Positions 1 through 5,849 of a DNA stretch of 7,026 bases are shown here, piece by piece. The stretch is from Gemmatimonadota bacterium (GTDB lineage: Bacteria; Gemmatimonadota; Gemmatimonadetes; JACCXV01), in assembly GCA_013696835.1 (NCBI GenBank), contig JACCXV010000233.1, positions 1 through 7,026 of the forward strand, given 5' to 3'. Both the position numbers and the translations under genes were made by a program. The stretch's first letter is position 1. Every line of letters begins with the position of its first letter. The notes beneath the pieces were generated by a model, which was not told where the DNA came from, searched no databases, and saw only the letters and a program-made list of their open reading frames with translations.

Positions 1-1011
1 ACGGTGTTCAATGCGCTCACGGGCCTCTCCGCCGAGACTGGCCCCGCCGGCGGCCGCGGAAAGACGAACCTGGGCGTCGTGAAGGTTCCCGATCCCCGCG
101 TGGACGCGCTGTCGGCCCTGTTCCGCCCCAAGCGCACCACGTACGCGGAGGTGCGCTTCAGCGACGTGCCCGGTACTCCCGGATCCACGGGCCGCGGTCT
201 CGACGCGGCGACCCTGACCGCGATGCGCGACATGGATGCCCTCGCGCAGGTCGTGCGGGGCTTCGCGGATCCCGGCACCGGCGAAGCGCCCCGGCCCACG
301 GGGGAGCTCGCCGACTTCGAAGCCGAGATGATCCTCGCCGACGCGGAGGTCGTGGAGCGTCGCCTGGCTCGGCTGCGGAAGGGGGAGCGCGGCTTTCCCC
401 GGGAGGCGGAGCTGCTCGAGCGGATCGGGGCGCATCTCGAGTCGGAGCGGGCGCTGCGGTCGCTCGACCTCTCGGAGGGCGAGTGGGCGAGCTTCAGCGG
501 CTTCGGCTTCCTGTCGCGAAAGCCCACCATGGTCGTCATCAACGTCGCAGAGTCGGAGGCGGGGGTCCCCCTGGCCGGGGACGTGGTGGCCTTCGCGCGG
601 GAGCGCGCCATGCCGGCGCTCGCGCTCTCCGCTCCGGTCGAAGCCGAGATCGCGCAGCTTCCCCCCGGGGAGCGTGCCTCGTTCGCCAGCGAGATGGGGC
701 TGCGCGAACCCGCGCAGGATCGCTTCATTCGCGAGGCCTACGCGCTCCTCGACCTGATCAGCTTCTTCACGGTCGGTCCCGACGAGGTCCGTGCATGGAC
801 CATCCGGCGTGGCACCCCCGCCCAGGGCGCGGGGGGGAAGATCCACTCCGACATCGAGCGTGGCTTCATCCGCGCGGAGGTCATGGAGCACGAGGAGCTC
901 CTGCGCCTCGGCACCGAGGCGAAGGTGCGCGAGGCCGGGAAGCTGCGGCTGGAGGGGAAGGAGTACGTCGTGAAGGACGGGGACGTGGCGCACTTCCGCT
1001 TCAACGTCTGA
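1..1011 (+). CDS. ychF: YchF/OLA1-type Obg-like ATPase, 5'-truncated
   Basis: This is a TRAFAC-class P-loop NTPase of the YchF/OLA1 family, a cytosolic protein that binds ATP or GTP and is linked to the ribosome and stress responses. The gene enters from the left edge. The first residues read TVFNAL, which directly follow the P-loop GKS/T of the family, so about 15 residues including most of the P-loop are missing. The remaining 336 residues include a G3-type DVPG, an NVAE at partial residues 181-184 matching the family's NxxE nucleotide-specificity motif, and a C-terminal TGS domain from about residue 250. The TGS domain has the hallmark segments EVRAWTI, GFIRAEV, RLEGKEY and DGDVAHFRFNV. 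The switch region after DVPG is shortened and diverges from the usual DIAGLVKGASKGEGLGN. Family identity is very secure because of the C-terminus; only the biochemical consequences of the altered switch are uncertain. Confidence 0.95.
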   Translation, partial: TVFNALTGLSAETGPAGGRGKTNLGVVKVPDPRVDALSALFRPKRTTYAEVRFSDVPGTPGSTGRGLDAATLTAMRDMDALAQVVRGFADPGTGEAPRPTGELADFEAEMILADAEVVERRLARLRKGERGFPREAELLERIGAHLESERALRSLDLSEGEWASFSGFGFLSRKPTMVVINVAESEAGVPLAGDVVAFARERAMPALALSAPVEAEIAQLPPGERASFASEMGLREPAQDRFIREAYALLDLISFFTVGPDEVRAWTIRRGTPAQGAGGKIHSDIERGFIRAEVMEHEELLRLGTEAKVREAGKLRLEGKEYVVKDGDVAHFRFNV

Positions 1012-1075
1012 GGCGAACGCCGGACGGCGGAGCGAACGTCCAGCGCCTCCTCCGGCCTCGCGCAGCGAGCGGCTG

Positions 1076-1081
1076 TATATT
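1076..1081 (+). promoter_or_regulatory. possible -10 element (TATATT) upstream of the membrane protein gene
   Basis: TATATT stands out in a very GC-rich gap and lies 93 bp before the ATG at 1174. No convincing -35 box is seen 16-18 bp upstream (the bases there are GC-rich), so this is only a candidate. The rest of the 162-bp gap between ychF and this gene shows no gene. It does contain a weak GGACG/CGTCC inverted repeat at about 1022-1041 without a T-run, so no good terminator for ychF is visible. Confidence 0.25.
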
Positions 1082-1173
1082 GCGGGCGCCCCGGACCCGA
1101 CTTCCGGGACCTCCTCCCCCGTCGGAACTCTCGCTTCGAAGCACGTGCCGCAACTCCCGACCCGGAGAGCACC

Positions 1174-1998
1174 ATGACCTCAGTTCCGCCGCCGCCACCG
1201 TCCTCGTCGCCTTCCGACCCGTTCGGGCAGGGCCCCGTTCCCTCAACTGGCGCCACCCCGGCGGACCCCGTCACGCCAGCCCCCTATCCTCCCGTCGACG
1301 GCCCCGCCGGGCCGCCCAAGAAGGGGTTGTCCACGGGCATGAAGCTCGCCATCGGCTGCGGCGCGCTGCTGCTGCTGGTGCTCGTCATCATGTTCGCGTG
1401 CGTCGGCTTCGCGGCCAAGAAGGCCAAGGACTTCACGGAGTCCACCAGTGAGGCGGTGGAGGACCAGGAGAAGGCCGGCACGATGGCGCAGGAGCTCGAG
1501 CGCGAGTACGCCTTCACCGCTCCGGTGGACGGGCAGCTGGACGGTGAGATGGTGAACCGCTTCTTCGCGGTCACCGACGACGCGTGGGGCGAGATCGAGG
1601 ACTGGGCGGCGGACATGGAGGAGCGCGGCGAGCGCGTGGATTCGGCCGGCGCGCGCGAGTCCTTCGGCAACACGATGGCCGCCGTGAAGGGCATGGGGCG
1701 TGCCCGTCTGGCCATCGTCGAGGCGCTGGACGGGAACGACATGGCGCCGAGCGCGTACGTGTGGACGGGAGCGCGGCTGATGCAGGCCTACGAAGCGCGC
1801 GGAGGCACGTCCGGCGCCGTTCCCGAGAGGAACGTGGAGCTCGCGCGGGAGCACGAGGGCCGTCTCGCGGAGCTGCAGGACAAGCAGAAGGGAGGAACGG
1901 GGAAAGGGGCCGTCCTGGGATTGGCCTTCGTGCTGTTCCCGCGCCCCGATCTCATGATCCCGGCCGGCATGGACACGCTGTGGCGCTCTACGCAGTGA
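1174..1998 (+). CDS. hypothetical single-span membrane protein with proline-rich N-terminus
   Basis: I do not recognise this 274-residue protein. Residues 1-48 are rich in Pro, Ser, Thr and Ala and probably disordered. A Lys pair at 49-50 precedes one strong hydrophobic segment at about 57-80 (leucine-rich, followed by AAKKAKDF), which is best read as a single transmembrane helix. Residues 85-240 are polar and mostly helical in character, with many Glu, Ala and Arg; a mixed-charge stretch at about 217-240 could form a coiled coil. Residues 245-257 are weakly hydrophobic. With the positive residues flanking the helix on both sides, topology is not decided. The ATG is preceded by GGAG at 1164-1167 with a 6-base gap, supporting this start. 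It ends 25 bp from the convergent aminotransferase-like gene. Codon use with G/C in third positions supports real coding. No enzymatic motif is visible. Confidence 0.82.
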   Translation: MTSVPPPPPSSSPSDPFGQGPVPSTGATPADPVTPAPYPPVDGPAGPPKKGLSTGMKLAIGCGALLLLVLVIMFACVGFAAKKAKDFTESTSEAVEDQEKAGTMAQELEREYAFTAPVDGQLDGEMVNRFFAVTDDAWGEIEDWAADMEERGERVDSAGARESFGNTMAAVKGMGRARLAIVEALDGNDMAPSAYVWTGARLMQAYEARGGTSGAVPERNVELAREHEGRLAELQDKQKGGTGKGAVLGLAFVLFPRPDLMIPAGMDTLWRSTQ

Positions 1999-2023
1999 TC
2001 GGGCCCCGCATCGTCCGACCGGC

Positions 2024-2935
2024 TCAGGCGGGGGCGGGAGTCCGGAGCGCGGAGGCCGAGACGAGCCGCTCGTAGGCGAAGCGCAGCCGTTGCGTGAGGA
2101 CTCCCATGCGCCCGGGGCCCACGGGCCTTCCGTCCACGTCGGTCACGGGCATGATCCCGATCTCGGTGAACGCCAGGAAGATCTCGGCCGCCCCCGCGAG
2201 CTCGCGCGCCGTGTGGAGGCCCTCGTTGATCGTGAGGCCTTCGCGCCGTGCGAGGAGAAGCACCTTGTCGCGGGTAACCGCCGGGCGGACCCCCGCTTCG
2301 AGGGCCGGGGTATAGAGGACCTCGTCGCGGGTGAAGAAGAGATGGCTGCGCGTCCCCTCCAGGAGCAGACCTCCGGGGCCGCTCAGGATCGCCTCTTCCG
2401 CATGCGCGGCGTGGGCCTCGCGACGGGCGAGGACGCTCGAGAGCCGGTTCGTGTGCCTGGCCTCGGGGAGGAATGGCACCAGCTCCGCCGCGGACAGCAC
2501 GATCTTCCAGCCTCGTACTAGCGCTTCCGCCGTGGCCACGGGAGCGGGGCCCAGTCGAACGAGGAACGTTCGTGGTGGCTGGGAAGCGATGCGCCGCCGG
2601 CCGTTGCGCGCGCCGGTGCCGTTGCGCGCTCCGGCGGGCAGCCGCGGCACGCCGTAGCCCGACAGCTGGATGCGGGCGAGTGCGTCCGCCATGTCGTTCC
2701 TGCGCACGAGCTCGCCGAGGATCGAGGTAGCGCGCTCGAACGTCACGGGCATGGCGATCGCCAGCGCGTCGGCCGAGGCGCAGAGGCGGCTCCAGTGCTC
2801 CTCCCAGAACACGGGTCGTGACCTGCGGACGAGCAGCGTCTCGACCACGCCCTCCCCGTAGAGAAACCCGGGATCGTCGATCGGAACGGCCGCCCGATCG
2901 CTCGGCACGTACTCCCCGTTCAGGTGGACGATCAT
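2024..2935 (-). CDS. class IV PLP aminotransferase-fold protein with Arg at the PLP-lysine position
   Basis: This 303-residue protein belongs to fold-type IV PLP enzymes: branched-chain or D-amino-acid aminotransferase and 4-amino-4-deoxychorismate lyase (PabC). The N-terminus has the family's NGEYV and GFLYGEGVVET (23-33). EEHWSRL (45-51) follows, with the Arg that normally contacts the PLP phosphate. Downstream are EAILS, LLEG (E193, the conserved Glu near the pyridine N), LYTP, AVTR (219-222, phosphate-binding TR) and the C-terminal EIFLAFTEIGIMPVTDVDG. The segment EARHTNRLSSVLAR (158-171) aligns with PabC GLKHLNRLEQVLIR, so R160 replaces the Schiff-base lysine (codon AGG, minus strand, 2456-2458). 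DRG is DPG at 21-23, and the usual Asn after the conserved Glu is H198. A six-residue duplication lies near 102-113. It may be catalytically altered or a non-enzymatic paralogue; the substrate cannot be assigned. The start is the ATG behind AAGGGAG; a 36-codon upstream extension is possible but unlikely. Confidence 0.9.
   Translation of the reverse strand: MIVHLNGEYVPSDRAAVPIDDPGFLYGEGVVETLLVRRSRPVFWEEHWSRLCASADALAIAMPVTFERATSILGELVRRNDMADALARIQLSGYGVPRLPAGARNGTGARNGRRRIASQPPRTFLVRLGPAPVATAEALVRGWKIVLSAAELVPFLPEARHTNRLSSVLARREAHAAHAEEAILSGPGGLLLEGTRSHLFFTRDEVLYTPALEAGVRPAVTRDKVLLLARREGLTINEGLHTARELAGAAEIFLAFTEIGIMPVTDVDGRPVGPGRMGVLTQRLRFAYERLVSASALRTPAPA
2601..2636. repeat. 18-bp tandem duplication inside the aminotransferase-like gene
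   Basis: Two adjacent 18-bp units (2601-2618 and 2619-2636) match at 16 of 18 positions. Being a multiple of three, the repeat keeps the frame and yields two consecutive GARNG-containing hexapeptides in the protein (about residues 102-113). It falls between the segment ending GVPRLP and the strand PRTFLVRL, where class IV enzymes usually have a short loop, so it probably lengthens a surface loop. Confidence 0.8.
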
Positions 2936-2940
2936 GCCCG

Positions 2941-2947
2941 CTCCCTT
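2941..2947 (-). promoter_or_regulatory. ribosome binding site of the aminotransferase-like gene
   Basis: On the minus strand AAGGGAG stands 5 bases before the ATG at 2935. This chooses that start over the in-frame upstream start at 3043, whose extra 36 residues are not family-like and would overlap the start region of the divergent protease gene. Confidence 0.75.
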
Positions 2948-3034
2948 GCAACACCGAGGCGCCAGAATGCGCGGCCGCGGCACACGCGCCCGGTTGGAGT
3001 GCCGCCCAAGCTTCGAACCCGGGGAAAGCCCGTC

Positions 3035-3040
3035 AAGGGA
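3035..3040 (+). promoter_or_regulatory. ribosome binding site of the M50 protease gene
   Basis: AAGGGA lies 9 bases before the ATG at 3050 and supports this start over the in-frame GTG at 2924, which would lie inside the divergent aminotransferase-like gene. The 114-bp divergent gap (2936-3049) must hold both promoters, but no clear -35/-10 pair was seen. Confidence 0.65.
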
Positions 3041-3049
3041 CAACGGATC

Positions 3050-4219
3050 ATGAAGCCTCCCTCAAACTCTCCCGTTCCCGACCCGTTTCCGCCGGCGCTC
3101 TCCGAGGCCGACGCGGGCACCGGCGAGATGCAGCTGGATGCGCTCGACACCTACGTCCTCGGACGGTTGACGGAGCCGCGGCTGTTCCGTGCAGGTGCCA
3201 AGAAGATCATCCGCGGCCGCCTCGATGGTTCGGCGGGGGGCAGAGAGGCGTTCGCACGTGATCTCAAGGCGCAGCCGGTCAACGTCTTCTTCGAGCGCGT
3301 GGACGGCGCGACCTTCGCGACCGTGTCACGGCCTCCGCTCGCGCGCGTGCCCGAGAACTGGCCGCTGCACCTCGCCCTCTTCATCGCGACGCTGTTCACC
3401 ACCGCATGGGGCGGAGCCTACTGGAACGGCATCGACCCCTTCGCCGGCTCCACGCTCGCCCGCCCCGACCTCGCGGCCATCGCCGGGGGATTGCGCACGG
3501 GGCTCCCGTTCGCGCTCGCGCTGCTGGCGATCCTCACCTGCCACGAGTTCGGCCACTACTTCGCCGCGCGGCGTTACGGCCTCGATGCGTCGCTGCCGTT
3601 CTACGTTCCGGTTCCTCCGTTCTTCTCGTCCCTTGGGACGCTCGGGGCCGTGATCAAGATGCGCACCCCACTCTACAACCGGCGCATCCTGCTCGACGTC
3701 GGAGCCGCGGGGCCGCTGGCCGGCATGGCGGCTGCGCTCCCGATCCTGGTCTACGGCATCCTGCACGCCCCGGTGGCGCCCGACGTCGGCGGACCCGGGA
3801 TCATCTTCAACGAGCCGCTGCTGTTCAGCGGCCTCGAGCGGCTGCTACGCCCCGACGTGACCGCCGGAACCGACATCGAGGCCACGAGCCTCGTGCTCGC
3901 CGGATGGCTCGGGATCTTCGTGACCGCCCTGAACCTGCTGCCCGCTGGTCAGCTCGATGGGGGCCACGTCGTGTACGCCCTCGTGGGCGAGCGGCAGCGC
4001 TGGGTGGGAGGGCTCTGCTTCGCGACGCTGGCGGGTCTGGGGTGGCTCTGGATGGGCTGGTGGGTCTGGGCGGTGCTGATCCTGCTCGTCGTGCGCATCC
4101 GCCATCCTCGGGTGCCCGAGCTGGATCTTCCGCTCGGGCGTCGCCGCACGGCAATCGGCTGGCTCACCCTCGCCCTCTTCGTGCTCTGCTTCCACCCCGT
4201 GCCCTTCTCGATTCGCTGA
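3050..4219 (+). CDS. M50 family (site-2 protease type) membrane metalloprotease
   Basis: This 389-residue polytopic membrane protein matches the site-2 protease (peptidase M50) family, which cleaves substrates within the membrane using zinc. The zinc motif HEFGH is at 165-169 inside a hydrophobic helix. The third ligand lies in NLLPAGQLDGGH (D303, motif 295-306). Between them is the signature region with PFYVPVPP (183-190), SSLGTLGAVI and the GAAGPLAG loop (218-225). This arrangement is typical of the cyanobacterial/plant EGY-like branch rather than RseP, and no PDZ domain is visible. Hydrophobic segments are roughly 104-124, 148-166, 215-240, 281-298, 320-349 and 366-383. Residues 1-100 form a soluble, probably cytosolic N-terminal region beginning with a Pro-rich stretch. 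All catalytic residues are intact, so activity is likely. The substrate is unknown, and no anti-sigma factor gene is adjacent. It converges with the ketosynthase gene with 26 bp between stops. Confidence 0.94.
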   Translation: MKPPSNSPVPDPFPPALSEADAGTGEMQLDALDTYVLGRLTEPRLFRAGAKKIIRGRLDGSAGGREAFARDLKAQPVNVFFERVDGATFATVSRPPLARVPENWPLHLALFIATLFTTAWGGAYWNGIDPFAGSTLARPDLAAIAGGLRTGLPFALALLAILTCHEFGHYFAARRYGLDASLPFYVPVPPFFSSLGTLGAVIKMRTPLYNRRILLDVGAAGPLAGMAAALPILVYGILHAPVAPDVGGPGIIFNEPLLFSGLERLLRPDVTAGTDIEATSLVLAGWLGIFVTALNLLPAGQLDGGHVVYALVGERQRWVGGLCFATLAGLGWLWMGWWVWAVLILLVVRIRHPRVPELDLPLGRRRTAIGWLTLALFVLCFHPVPFSIR

Positions 4220-4245
4220 CGCGCAAGCGCAATGCACCGACTCCT

Positions 4246-5514
4246 TCAAGCGCAGTATCGCCGCACCACCAGGGCGGAGTTCTTCGAGCCGAACGCGATC
4301 GTGTTGACGACCGCCGCGTCGATCTGGGCGGGCCGGCCAACGTTGGGGACGTAATCCAGGTCGCAGGCGGGATCCGGCTCCGAGTAGTTGATCGTCGGCG
4401 GAAGGAACCCTTCGCGTAGCGCGCAAACGGTCGCGATTGCTGCCGCGGCGCCGCACGCCCCCTGCGCATGCCCGATCATCGACTTGATGCCGCTGGTCGG
4501 GATTCCCGGCGCGAGGTCGCCGAACGCCAGGCGCACGGCGCGCGTCTCGATGCGGTCGTTGAGCTCCGTCGCGGTACCGTGCAGGCTGAGGTAGCCCACC
4601 TCCTCGCGCGCGGTTCCAGCCTGGGCGAGCGCGAGCGTGATGGCGCGCGCGGCCTCCTCGCCGCTTGGCTCGGGGCGCACCCGATGATACGCGTCGCAGG
4701 TGGACGCATAGCCCGCCACCTCTGCGAGGATCGTCGCCCCGCGGGCGAGTGCCGATTCAAGCCGCTCGAACACCAGCATCCAGGCGCCCTCGCCCATCAC
4801 GAAGCCGTTGCGGTCCCGGTTGAACGGCCGTGACGCTCCAGCGGGATCGTCGTTGTGGGTCGTGGTCATGGTCCCCATGCGGCAGAACGCGGTCATGATG
4901 CCTTCCGCGATGCACGCCTCGGCCCCGCCGGTCAGCACCATGTCCACAGCCCCGGATCGAATGCTCGCGTGCGCGTAGCCCATGGCGTCGGACGCGCTGG
5001 TGCAGCCGGTCGAAATCACGTGGCTCATGCCCTTCAATCCGAAGGCCATGTTGATCTCGCTCGAGAGCATGCCCACGAAGCTGCCGAGGACCGCGTACGG
5101 GCTGACCTTGTGGCCGTTGGCGTGCCCGTTGGCCGCGTAGAACACGCCGTATTGCCGCTCCCCGAACTCGATTCCGCCGGCCCCCGTGCCCACGATCACG
5201 CCGAAGCGCTCCAGCTGCTCCTGCTCCAGTCGCGCCGGGTCGAGACCGGCCTGGGCGAGCGCCTCCGTCGCGGCCGCGAGCGAGAACGCGACCACGCGCA
5301 GGCCGAGCCTCTGCGTCTTCGGCGGAAGGAACTCGTGCACGGGAAAGCCACGCACCTCGGCGGCGACGCTGCAGGGGAGGCGCGACGCATCGAAGAGCGA
5401 GATGGCGCCCACCGAGCTGCGGCCGGAGGCCAGCGACGCCCAGTACGCCGGCACGTCGTGGCCGCCCGGCGCCACGGCGCCCATGCCGGTTATGACAACC
5501 CTCGGGGGAAGCAT
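4246..5514 (-). CDS. beta-ketoacyl-ACP synthase, KS-alpha-like (FabF superfamily)
   Basis: This 422-residue decarboxylative condensing enzyme has the thiolase fold and extends an acyl chain on an acyl carrier protein in the cytosol. The N-terminus RVVITGMGAVAPGG is standard. The active-site Cys is C171 in STGCTSASDAMG, the two His are H312 (LHGTATELND) and H349 (KSMIGHAQGA), and the Lys is K344, so the catalytic set is complete. Several signatures recall aromatic type II polyketide KS-alpha more than E. coli FabF: TGCTS around Cys171, NDDPAGASRPF (221-231), GYASTCDAYH (268-277), NDRIET (319-324) and DPACDLDYVP (381-390). The C-terminal gating loop, GFGGTN in FabF, is AFGSKN (407-412). No ACP, chain-length-factor, ketoreductase or FabD gene lies beside it, and it seems monocistronic. 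The start ATG has only a weak AAAGG upstream. The superfamily is certain; a primary-lipid versus specialised-metabolite role is open. Confidence 0.93.
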   Translation of the reverse strand: MLPPRVVITGMGAVAPGGHDVPAYWASLASGRSSVGAISLFDASRLPCSVAAEVRGFPVHEFLPPKTQRLGLRVVAFSLAAATEALAQAGLDPARLEQEQLERFGVIVGTGAGGIEFGERQYGVFYAANGHANGHKVSPYAVLGSFVGMLSSEINMAFGLKGMSHVISTGCTSASDAMGYAHASIRSGAVDMVLTGGAEACIAEGIMTAFCRMGTMTTTHNDDPAGASRPFNRDRNGFVMGEGAWMLVFERLESALARGATILAEVAGYASTCDAYHRVRPEPSGEEAARAITLALAQAGTAREEVGYLSLHGTATELNDRIETRAVRLAFGDLAPGIPTSGIKSMIGHAQGACGAAAAIATVCALREGFLPPTINYSEPDPACDLDYVPNVGRPAQIDAAVVNTIAFGSKNSALVVRRYCA

Positions 5515-5585
5515 GCGCGTGCGCCTTTGGAGAGGGGGAAGGGACGCCGCGAGGTTCCGGCGTAGGCGTGGCCAGAAAAGCTAAC

Positions 5586-5609
5586 ATTCGCTTGCGGCAA
5601 GCGCCGAAT
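5586..5609. repeat. inverted repeat, possible operator or hairpin upstream of the ketosynthase gene
   Basis: CGCTTGCGGCAAGCG (5589-5603) is a perfect inverted repeat around one central base. Outer ATTCG (5586-5590) also matches CGAAT (5605-5609), slightly out of register. It lies 72-95 bases upstream of the ketosynthase ATG, a position fitting either an operator or a 5' leader hairpin. It has no T-run, so it is not a standard terminator. Confidence 0.4.
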
Positions 5610-5682
5610 CCTCGGTGCGTGGGGGGCCGCAGGGGGTCGCGCACCCACTCGTTTCAGGTCTCGGCCGGGCGCCGGATGCGAT

Positions 5683-5711
5683 CTGTCTTTTTGGGTCAAA
5701 GTCGTTATATA
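5683..5711 (+). promoter_or_regulatory. candidate promoter of the LysW-like gene
   Basis: A locally AT-rich stretch in GC-rich DNA carries TATATA (5706-5711) as -10 and CTGTCT (5683-5688) as a poor -35, with a 17-base spacer. If used, it would give a leader of about 130 bases before the TTG at 5850. The assignment rests on composition and spacing only. Confidence 0.4.
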
Positions 5712-5727
5712 GTCGCGTTTCGTCCCG

Positions 5728-5758
5728 GCCCCTGGCGTGCGGCGTGTGCTCCAGGGGC
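5728..5758 (+). promoter_or_regulatory. stem-loop in the presumed leader of the LysW-like gene
   Basis: GCCCCTGG (5728-5735) and CCAGGGGC (5751-5758) form a perfect 8-bp stem closing a 15-base loop. It sits shortly downstream of the candidate promoter and upstream of the Shine-Dalgarno. It matches no riboswitch I recognise. Confidence 0.4.
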
Positions 5759-5784
5759 GCACGGCCGGTTGTCCGCGGTCGCAT

Positions 5785-5823
5785 GAGCCCCGCAAGCGGG
5801 CGCCTGACGCGGCTCGGCTTTTT
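5785..5823 (+). promoter_or_regulatory. possible attenuator-like hairpin with T-run before the LysW-like gene
   Basis: GAGCC (5785-5789) can pair with GGCTC (5811-5815), enclosing the tight palindrome CCCGCAAGCGGG (5789-5800). Five T residues follow at 5819-5823, three bases after the stem, and the Shine-Dalgarno begins 12 bases later. The stem is short and imperfect, so transcription attenuation is only a possibility. Confidence 0.2.
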
Positions 5824-5834
5824 CACGAGCGCGG

Positions 5835-5840
5835 AGGAGG
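5835..5840 (+). promoter_or_regulatory. strong ribosome binding site of the LysW-like gene
   Basis: AGGAGG lies 9 bases before the TTG at 5850. An in-frame TGA at 5841-5843 closes the frame between this site and the TTG, so no start further upstream is possible. A second purine run, AAGGAG (5843-5848), lies too close to the start to be the functional site. Confidence 0.75.
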
Positions 5841-5849
5841 TGAAGGAGC

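Larger units (their letters stand above)
5515..5849. other. 335-bp divergent intergenic region between the ketosynthase and the LysW-like gene
   Basis: I see no convincing gene here. It holds an inverted repeat nearer the ketosynthase start (5586-5609), an AT-rich promoter-like element reading right (5683-5711), a stem-loop (5728-5758), a second potential hairpin followed by five T (5785-5823), and the Shine-Dalgarno of the LysW-like gene. No recognisable promoter could be fixed for the leftward ketosynthase gene. Short open frames in the region have no family-like sequence. Confidence 0.7.

Noticed and set aside
483..1451. Long plus-strand open frame overlapping the end of ychF and the start of the membrane protein gene
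   Set aside because: It is Arg/Gly/Ala/Pro-rich with no family resemblance and lies across two well-supported genes in another frame; it is an effect of high GC.
1999..2023. Search for a terminator between the convergent membrane protein and aminotransferase-like genes
   Set aside because: Only the short palindrome GGGCCC is present, with no T-run; the 26-bp gap at 4220-4245 likewise has no hairpin, only a direct repeat of CAAGCGCA.
1788..2954. Long minus-strand open frame (388 codons) covering the aminotransferase-like gene
   Set aside because: It is out of frame with the recognisable class IV aminotransferase sequence and is Arg/Gly/Pro-rich without motifs.
3011..3020. CTTCGAACCC, resembling a tRNA T-loop
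   Set aside because: No 5-bp T-stem flanks it on either strand and no acceptor, D or anticodon arm could be drawn around it.
2924..3049. N-terminal extension of the M50 protease from a GTG at 2924
   Set aside because: The extra 42 residues are basic and not family-like and would overlap the divergent gene; the ATG at 3050 has a Shine-Dalgarno.
3406..4419. Plus-strand open frame inside the M50 protease gene running into the ketosynthase region
   Set aside because: The M50 motifs HEFGH and LDGGH are in the other frame; this one is low-complexity, Arg/Ala-rich translation.
4855..5565. Plus-strand open frame antisense to the ketosynthase
   Set aside because: The ketosynthase on the minus strand has complete catalytic motifs; the antisense translation has none.
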